Origin: Methanoregula sp.
Lineage (GTDB): Archaea; Halobacteriota; Methanomicrobia; Methanomicrobiales; Methanospirillaceae
NCBI GenBank assembly: GCA_003136075.1
Contig: PNBP01000076.1
Coordinates: 1 to 10,512, forward strand
Direction of reading: 5' to 3'
Length of the DNA: 10,512 bases
Below are positions 6,612 to 10,512 of this stretch, one piece after another (the first letter of the stretch is position 1; each line of letters begins with the position of its first letter). Below the pieces are notes generated by a model. That model worked only from the letters and a program-made list of their open reading frames with translations. It had not been told where the DNA came from and made no database searches. Position numbers and translations under genes: made by a program.

Positions 6612-6872
6612 GGCGCTTTCGGGATTTTCGAGGCGTTGTTCAAGGCACCCGGCAAGATCTTCTTTTGTTGATGTGCCGCCAGCTTTTGCTACCCGTACCG
6701 GAAGTGTTTTTGTCGGTTCTGCATTGAGGCACTCCAGTACAATCCCGACAACTGCAGTCGTGACGGTAATATTATTTTTTACAAAAGGAACCGGTTAGAC
6801 GCGCCGGCTGATGGTTTCGCATGCCAGAGCATGAAGCTCTGACGGAATAGGGAAGAACTGGGGGGTTGCCAT
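6612..6872 (-). pseudogene. broken or recoded 5' part of the zinc-ribbon gene
   Basis: An ATG at 6872 starts a frame (MATPQFFPIPSELHAL...) that is exactly in phase with the gene at 5457-6611 and is interrupted only by TAA at codon 26 (6797-6795). After the stop, 61 more sense codons lead into the ATG at 6611. They read like normal protein (for example VVGIVLECLNAEP and KEDLAGCLEQRLENPESAM), with base usage like the neighbours. No ATG, GTG or TTG occurs in frame between the stop and 6611; the nearest rare candidate is ATT at 6770. A nonsense mutation, a sequencing error, or an unusual start just after the stop would explain it. TAA rules out the usual pyrrolysine (TAG) or selenocysteine (TGA) recoding. 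Confidence 0.45.
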
Positions 6873-7066
6873 GATATGTCCACGCTGTTCTCATTAGTTG
6901 GAGAGGGAACAGGATAAACTGTTGGTGACCGGCGTGGCAAATTCCCTCATAATGAAGATAATTCCTGGAGCAAAAAGAAACAGGTAATGCTCACAGAACT
7001 GACTTCTCGTTATGTGCGAGCGATATCTGGATCATTAAACGGCAGGAAATCCGCGTGCGCGGAATC
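6873..7066. other. intergenic region after the suc operon
   Basis: About 190 bases without a convincing gene. Apart from the promoter candidate at 6908-6923 it holds one clear palindrome: TCCGCG at 7050-7055 and CGCGGA at 7058-7063. This GC-rich hairpin lies just past the T-run that ends the suc operon. No tRNA or other known RNA is recognisable. Confidence 0.5.
6908..6923 (-). promoter_or_regulatory. possible promoter/operator upstream of the 6872 ATG
   Basis: AACAG at 6908-6912 and CTGTT at 6919-6923 form a 5-bp inverted repeat enclosing, on the minus strand, a TATA-like TTTATC. Transcription 25 bases downstream would begin near 6890, about 18 bases before the ATG at 6872. A palindrome over the TATA element could be a repressor site. 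The TATA match is weak. Confidence 0.25.
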
Positions 7067-7090
7067 AATTAAAAAAGAGCGAGGACTCTT
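7067..7090 (-). terminator. terminator of the kor-suc operon
   Basis: On the minus strand AAGAG (7090-7086) pairs with CTCTT (7079-7075) around a 6-base loop, followed by an uninterrupted T-run and AATT down to about 7067. The stem starts inside the sucD TAA stop codon. The combination of hairpin and T-tract at the last gene of the operon is a good terminator. Confidence 0.6.
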
Positions 7091-7964
7091 AGCAGCTCCG
7101 GAACAATCCCCGCACCATCTCCGGGATTTCGGATACCCGGGCCGCTACCGGGACACCTGCTTTTTTGAGCCGGGCGATCTTTGAGCGGGCATCCCCTTCA
7201 CCACCCTCAACTATCGCACCCGCATGACCCATACGCTTATCCGGGGGTGCAGATATCCCGGCAATATAGGATACAATCGGGAGACTGGTGGATTTTGCAC
7301 CTTCCTCTTCGAGATTTCCCCCCACCTCCCCGATCAGAATAACGGCCTTTGTCTGGGGGTCTTTCTCGAACTGCTCCAGCACATCGACAAAGGTCTGGCC
7401 AATAACGGGATCGCCACCGATTCCGACAACCGTGCTCTGGCCGATACCGGCACGGGTCAGTTCGTCCACAACTTCATAGGTTAAGGTACCACTCCGTGAG
7501 ATCACGCCCACATTTCCCCGCGAGAATAATCCTGATGGCATAATCCCCATCTTTACCTCTCCGGGAGATAGCAGGCCGGGACAATTCGGGCCAATCACCC
7601 TGCACCCTTCCATCTTTGCATACGCAATTGCCTTCATCGCATCATGCACGGGAATATGCTCGGTGATAGCAACAATCGTCCGGATACCGGCATGTGCCTC
7701 CTCCATGATTGCGTCAGCTGCTGCCGCCGCCGGAACAAAAATCACGCTTGCGGATATATCATGATCCCGCATTGCTTCCCTGACCGTGTTATAGACCGGT
7801 ACCCCGTGCACTTCCCTGCCGCCTTTTCCGGGAGTTACACCAGCGACGACGCCCCTGCCACCAGCCTGCTGTGCATAAGCATTCATCAGGCCGATATGAA
7901 ACTCACCCTGCTTCCCGGTGGCGCCCTGGACAAGGATTCCGGTCTTTTTATCACCGTAGATCAT
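7089..7964 (-). CDS. sucD: succinyl-CoA ligase (ADP-forming), alpha subunit
   Basis: The alpha subunit binds CoA and carries the phosphohistidine of succinyl-CoA ligase, which interconverts succinyl-CoA + ADP + phosphate and succinate + ATP. At 291 aa it is full length. The CoA-binding Rossmann region begins [15 protein letters not shown] (9-23). GPNCPG (125-130), SRSGTLTYE (156-164) and GIGGDPVIG (181-189) are typical. The active-site H247 lies in [15 protein letters not shown]. The ATG at 7964 has an excellent AGGTGA ribosome site and overlaps the sucC stop by 4 bases, so the two subunits should be made in step. In a methanogen the enzyme may run in either direction, for biosynthetic 2-oxoglutarate or for succinate handling; the sequence cannot tell. 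A terminator follows at once. Confidence 0.97.
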   Translation of the reverse strand: MIYGDKKTGILVQGATGKQGEFHIGLMNAYAQQAGGRGVVAGVTPGKGGREVHGVPVYNTVREAMRDHDISASVIFVPAAAAADAIMEEAHAGIRTIVAITEHIPVHDAMKAIAYAKMEGCRVIGPNCPGLLSPGEVKMGIMPSGLFSRGNVGVISRSGTLTYEVVDELTRAGIGQSTVVGIGGDPVIGQTFVDVLEQFEKDPQTKAVILIGEVGGNLEEEGAKSTSLPIVSYIAGISAPPDKRMGHAGAIVEGGEGDARSKIARLKKAGVPVAARVSEIPEMVRGLFRSC

Positions 7965-9046
7965 GCAGTCACCTGCACAGCTTTTTTGACCACAAGGTCC
8001 ATCGTATCCAGCATTTCGTAGCCTTTCTCGGAGAGCATCTTTCGCCCTGCTGCCTCATTGGTACCGGCGAGCCTGACAATCACTTTCTGGTGGATGCCTG
8101 CATCGATGATGCCCTTTGCCACCTCATCACATTTCGTGATGCCACCAAGAAGGTTTACCACAATAACCTTCACCGAGGGCACACTGGCAACCAGCCGGAC
8201 GGCACGCATTACACGTTCACTCTCCGCGCCACCTCCGACATCAAGGAAATTAGCTGCTTTGCCGCCATAGAACTCAATCAAATCCAGCGTCGCCATGGTT
8301 AGCCCGGCGCCGTTTCCTATCACACCGATACTACCACCCAGTTCAACATAGGAGAATCCGTGCGTTTCTGCCTCGCGTTCACGCTCGCTTAAATCCCGGT
8401 TGACGGTTACACCCTGGCGCCCGAGTGCGTTGTCGTCAACAATGAACTTTGCATCCGCAGCATACACACCCTGCGGGGTGATAACCAGCGGATTGATCTC
8501 CGCAAGGAGCGCGTCCTTGTCGCAGAACGCGTGATAGAGCTTGTTGATGACCGGCCCGACGTCTTTTGGTGCACTGCCAATCAGTTCCCGGATCATGAAC
8601 GGCGGAAGATCCCGCATGAGCGGATTTGCCACACCTTTTCGGATCGCTTCGGGATGTTCCTTTGCCGTGACCTCGATCTCAACACCCCCGTCATCTGAAA
8701 AGAGGATAAGCGGCTGTTTGCTTGACCGGTCAACCGTAATAGAGAGATAGTATTCATGCTGGATTTCGAGACGCTGTTCGATGAGGATCTCATGAACAGG
8801 AAGACCTTTGATGGTTTTATTGAAAAGTTCCTGTGCAAGGGAAACCGCATTCTGGGGGTTTGCCATCATAATGCCCCCGGCTTTCCCCCGTCCGCCAACA
8901 TCCACCTGTGCCTTTAACACGATCCGCTCACCCAGTGCATCCAGGTGCGAGGGAATTTCATCGGCAGAACTGATGAGAAATCCCGCAGGTACTGCAATCC
9001 CAAACTCCTTTACAACGTTTTTGGCTTCGTGTTCCACAAGTTTCAT
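7961..9046 (-). CDS. sucC: succinyl-CoA ligase (ADP-forming), beta subunit
   Basis: The beta subunit supplies the nucleotide-binding ATP-grasp domain and the succinate site. At 361 aa it is a little shorter than the Escherichia coli subunit. Family motifs are clear: KAQVDVGGRGKAGGI (45-59) in the ATP-grasp fold, AEINPLV (182-188) for metal binding, and GGSIGVIGNGAGL (237-249) and FLDVGGGA (267-274) in the C-terminal ligase domain, which interacts with SucD. Whether ATP or GTP is used cannot be read with certainty; ADP-forming is the usual assignment in archaea. The ATG at 9046 overlaps the korC stop by 4 bases, with a GAGGGAGA stretch upstream as ribosome site. Close coupling with korABC suggests succinyl-CoA is passed on directly as a metabolic unit. 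Confidence 0.96.
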   Translation of the reverse strand: MKLVEHEAKNVVKEFGIAVPAGFLISSADEIPSHLDALGERIVLKAQVDVGGRGKAGGIMMANPQNAVSLAQELFNKTIKGLPVHEILIEQRLEIQHEYYLSITVDRSSKQPLILFSDDGGVEIEVTAKEHPEAIRKGVANPLMRDLPPFMIRELIGSAPKDVGPVINKLYHAFCDKDALLAEINPLVITPQGVYAADAKFIVDDNALGRQGVTVNRDLSEREREAETHGFSYVELGGSIGVIGNGAGLTMATLDLIEFYGGKAANFLDVGGGAESERVMRAVRLVASVPSVKVIVVNLLGGITKCDEVAKGIIDAGIHQKVIVRLAGTNEAAGRKMLSEKGYEMLDTMDLVVKKAVQVTA

Positions 9047-9582
9047 GATGGGTTCTTCTCCCTCGCAAGCTCGATCCCGAGTTTCATTGCTTTCTGATTG
9101 AGTGATTCGGTCCCTTTGGGAACGGAATCAAGGATCGCTTTCTCGAGCGCCGTTTCGCTGACAACATGCGTCAACCCGACAAGCGCCCCGAGCATGACAA
9201 TATTTGCAACAATGGGTTTCCCAAGCGTCTGTTTTGCCTGGTCAGTAGCCGGGATTTCATGACAGGTGCAGTCCGGGCGCGAATGAACAAGTGTTGAATC
9301 GACAAGCATCACCGCTTCGGTCTGTGCCTGAGCACCATATTTCTCAAATCCTTCCTGCGACATGATCACGTAGATGTCGGGTATTGTCACTTTGGGGAAT
9401 AGGATCGGGTCGTCGTCAATGATCACTGCGCTCATCGATGCACCGCCCCGGGCTTCCGGGCCGTAAACCTGGGTCTGCACCGCGAATTTGCTGTCGTACA
9501 TTACCGCGGCCCTCCCCAGGATTACTGCGGAGAGGATAATTCCCTGCCCTCCAAAACCGGAAAACCGTACTGCCCGCCTCAT
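9043..9582 (-). CDS. korC: 2-oxoglutarate:ferredoxin oxidoreductase, gamma subunit
   Basis: Gamma subunit of the CoA-dependent 2-oxoacid:ferredoxin oxidoreductase that makes succinyl-CoA and CO2 from 2-oxoglutarate, or the reverse. It is 179 aa, normal for the family. The N-terminal glycine motif GFGGQG (9-14) and the YGPEARGG segment (40-47) are the standard signatures of the gamma domain, which forms part of the CoA-binding face. There is no iron-sulfur motif, as expected. The ATG at 9582 overlaps the korB stop by 4 bases, and GGGGATG upstream may serve as ribosome site. Assignment to 2-oxoglutarate rather than pyruvate or other 2-oxoacids rests on the subunit order and on the adjoining succinyl-CoA ligase genes. 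Confidence 0.92.
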   Translation of the reverse strand: MRRAVRFSGFGGQGIILSAVILGRAAVMYDSKFAVQTQVYGPEARGGASMSAVIIDDDPILFPKVTIPDIYVIMSQEGFEKYGAQAQTEAVMLVDSTLVHSRPDCTCHEIPATDQAKQTLGKPIVANIVMLGALVGLTHVVSETALEKAILDSVPKGTESLNQKAMKLGIELAREKNPS

Positions 9583-10367
9583 GGTTTCATCCCCATTACC
9601 GGCCGGTTACGCCGGATAAGATCCCCGACAACATACATACCTTCAGGCACCACTTCGCCTTGTTCGATCAGCCGGTCACGTTTTAATTTCATAAGGGAAT
9701 GCACCTTTAAATATTCGACCTGGTCAGCGACCTGTTTGAACTTGTTCCGCCGCCCGAAATTCGTCGGGCATTGGGTCATTGCCTCAATAAAGGAGAACCC
9801 GGGGGTTTCAAGTCCCGTTTTTATGGCTTTTTCCAGTTCCCGGACATGGTACGATGTCCAGCGTGCGACATAATTTGCCCCGGCAGCGATAGCCAGATCG
9901 CACAGGTCAAATGCCGGCTCCGTGCACCCGAAGGGTGTTGTTGTGGAAAAACATCCCTTTGGTGTTGTCGGGCTCCCCTGCCCGCCGGTCATACCATAGA
10001 TCTGGTTGTTCATGCAGACCACGGTTATATCGATGTTCCTCCGGCAGGCATGGATAAAGTGATTTCCGCCAATCGCGGCGAGATCGCCGTCACCGGTAAA
10101 GACGACGACATTGAGGGAAGGGTTTGCCATCTTGACACCGGTGGCAAAGGCAAGCGCCCGACCATGAGTGGTATGCAGGGAATCGGTGACGATATAACCG
10201 GGCGCACGAGAAGAACAACCTATACCGGAAACAAAGACCGTGTCCTCTTTTGTCCATCCCATCTGGTCAACTGCACCCAGTGTGCAGTTGATAATAGTGC
10301 CATTGCCGCAACCGGCACAGTAGATATGCGGCAACCGGTCCTGCCGGAACCAATCCTCCATGCTCAT
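9579..10367 (-). CDS. korB: 2-oxoglutarate:ferredoxin oxidoreductase, beta subunit
   Basis: Thiamine-diphosphate-binding catalytic subunit, 262 aa. The cofactor site is shown by GDGDLAAIGGNH (92-103) and the paired asparagines in CMNNQIYGMTGGQ (118-130), the TPP/Mg signature. YCAGCGNG holds C17 and C20, and GIGCSS holds C51; conserved cysteines at such positions hold an iron-sulfur cluster in relatives. CPTNFGRRNK (200-209) resembles the 2-oxoglutarate-type enzymes. The ATG at 10367 is favoured over the second in-frame ATG two codons on, because it forms the 4-base ATGA overlap with korA and has GGAGG ten bases upstream. The enzyme uses low-potential ferredoxin in the cytoplasm and is oxygen-sensitive in known members, which suits an anaerobe. 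Confidence 0.95.
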   Translation of the reverse strand: MSMEDWFRQDRLPHIYCAGCGNGTIINCTLGAVDQMGWTKEDTVFVSGIGCSSRAPGYIVTDSLHTTHGRALAFATGVKMANPSLNVVVFTGDGDLAAIGGNHFIHACRRNIDITVVCMNNQIYGMTGGQGSPTTPKGCFSTTTPFGCTEPAFDLCDLAIAAGANYVARWTSYHVRELEKAIKTGLETPGFSFIEAMTQCPTNFGRRNKFKQVADQVEYLKVHSLMKLKRDRLIEQGEVVPEGMYVVGDLIRRNRPVMGMKP

Positions 10368-10512
10368 GGTGAGTCGGCCTCCAGTACTGCGGCCAGTTCA
10401 GCAGGGGTGTGCAATTCTCCGCCAAGTTTTGGAACACTTATCACCGGAATATCGACGTGACGCTCAATCTCACGGGCTATCTGGCCGAGATTTAGTTCGG
10501 GCACGATAAACC
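10364..10512 (-). CDS. korA: 2-oxoglutarate:ferredoxin oxidoreductase, alpha subunit (C-terminal part only)
   Basis: Only the last 49 codons are in the window; the gene continues past the right edge. The fragment contains VPELNLGQIAREIE followed by VISVPKLGG and TPAELAAVLE, which is the typical C-terminal tail of the alpha subunit (the core VPELNLGQ is highly characteristic of KorA-type proteins). The TGA at 10366-10364 overlaps the korB ATG by 4 bases. The alpha subunit binds the 2-oxoacid. A ferredoxin-like delta subunit (korD) commonly lies upstream in methanogens and would be expected off the edge. The missing part prevents checking the catalytic residues. Confidence 0.9.
   Translation of the reverse strand, partial: FIVPELNLGQIAREIERHVDIPVISVPKLGGELHTPAELAAVLEADSP

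Noticed and set aside
6795..6797. Stop-codon recoding by selenocysteine or pyrrolysine
   Set aside because: The codon is TAA. Known Sec and Pyl insertion use TGA and TAG, and no recoding structure is visible.
6541..6798. Plus-strand open frame of 85 codons over the disrupted 5' region
   Set aside because: Serine/threonine/arginine-rich shadow peptide without start signal; the minus-strand frame reads better.
9771..10460. Plus-strand open frame of 229 codons opposite korB and korA
   Set aside because: Antisense shadow of the TPP-binding subunit gene, whose motifs are intact on the other strand.
1..10512. Defence system, prophage or insertion sequence
   Set aside because: No nuclease, transposase, integrase, toxin-antitoxin or phage gene is recognisable; most genes are core metabolism.

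Overview
The window reads as chromosomal DNA of a methanogenic archaeon, most likely of the order Methanomicrobiales. The signs are an archaeal-type S-adenosylmethionine synthetase, a four-subunit-type 2-oxoacid:ferredoxin oxidoreductase joined to succinyl-CoA ligase, Shine-Dalgarno sites of the GGAGG/AGGTGA kind, TATA-box promoters and short T-rich terminators. The order-level placement is inference from gene content and style, not from a search. Every convincing gene lies on the minus strand, so transcription runs from right to left in these coordinates.

Right part (10512 down to about 7067): the end of korA, then korB, korC, sucC and sucD. Each gene overlaps the next by 4 bases (ATGA), so this looks like one translationally coupled operon. 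It encodes the interconversion of 2-oxoglutarate, succinyl-CoA and succinate, with ferredoxin as electron carrier and ATP or ADP as phosphate partner. This is part of the incomplete TCA pathway of methanogens. A small hairpin with a T-run closes the operon at the sucD stop codon.

Middle part (about 7066 to 3881): an intergenic stretch, then two uncharacterised zinc-ribbon genes. The first (5457-6611) is odd. Coding-like sequence continues in the same frame upstream of its first ATG, back to an ATG at 6872, but is broken by one in-frame TAA at 6795-6797. The second (3941-5368) has its own promoter and encodes an N-terminal zinc ribbon, a PH-like beta-rich domain, a long Pro/Glu/Lys/Arg linker with short tandem repeats, and a second zinc ribbon.

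Left part (3880 to 383): a promoter, then metK, hisG, hisA and hisB in one direction with tight spacing. They make S-adenosylmethionine and carry out three steps of histidine synthesis. A strong 8-bp hairpin overlaps the hisB stop codon. The first 380 bases hold no convincing gene. They are AT-rich but contain an abrupt GC-rich block, several hairpins and one doubtful 34-codon ORF.

Most of the window is ordinary housekeeping. The best leads are the in-frame stop ahead of the first zinc-ribbon gene, the two-zinc-ribbon PH-like protein, and the GC-rich island at the left edge.
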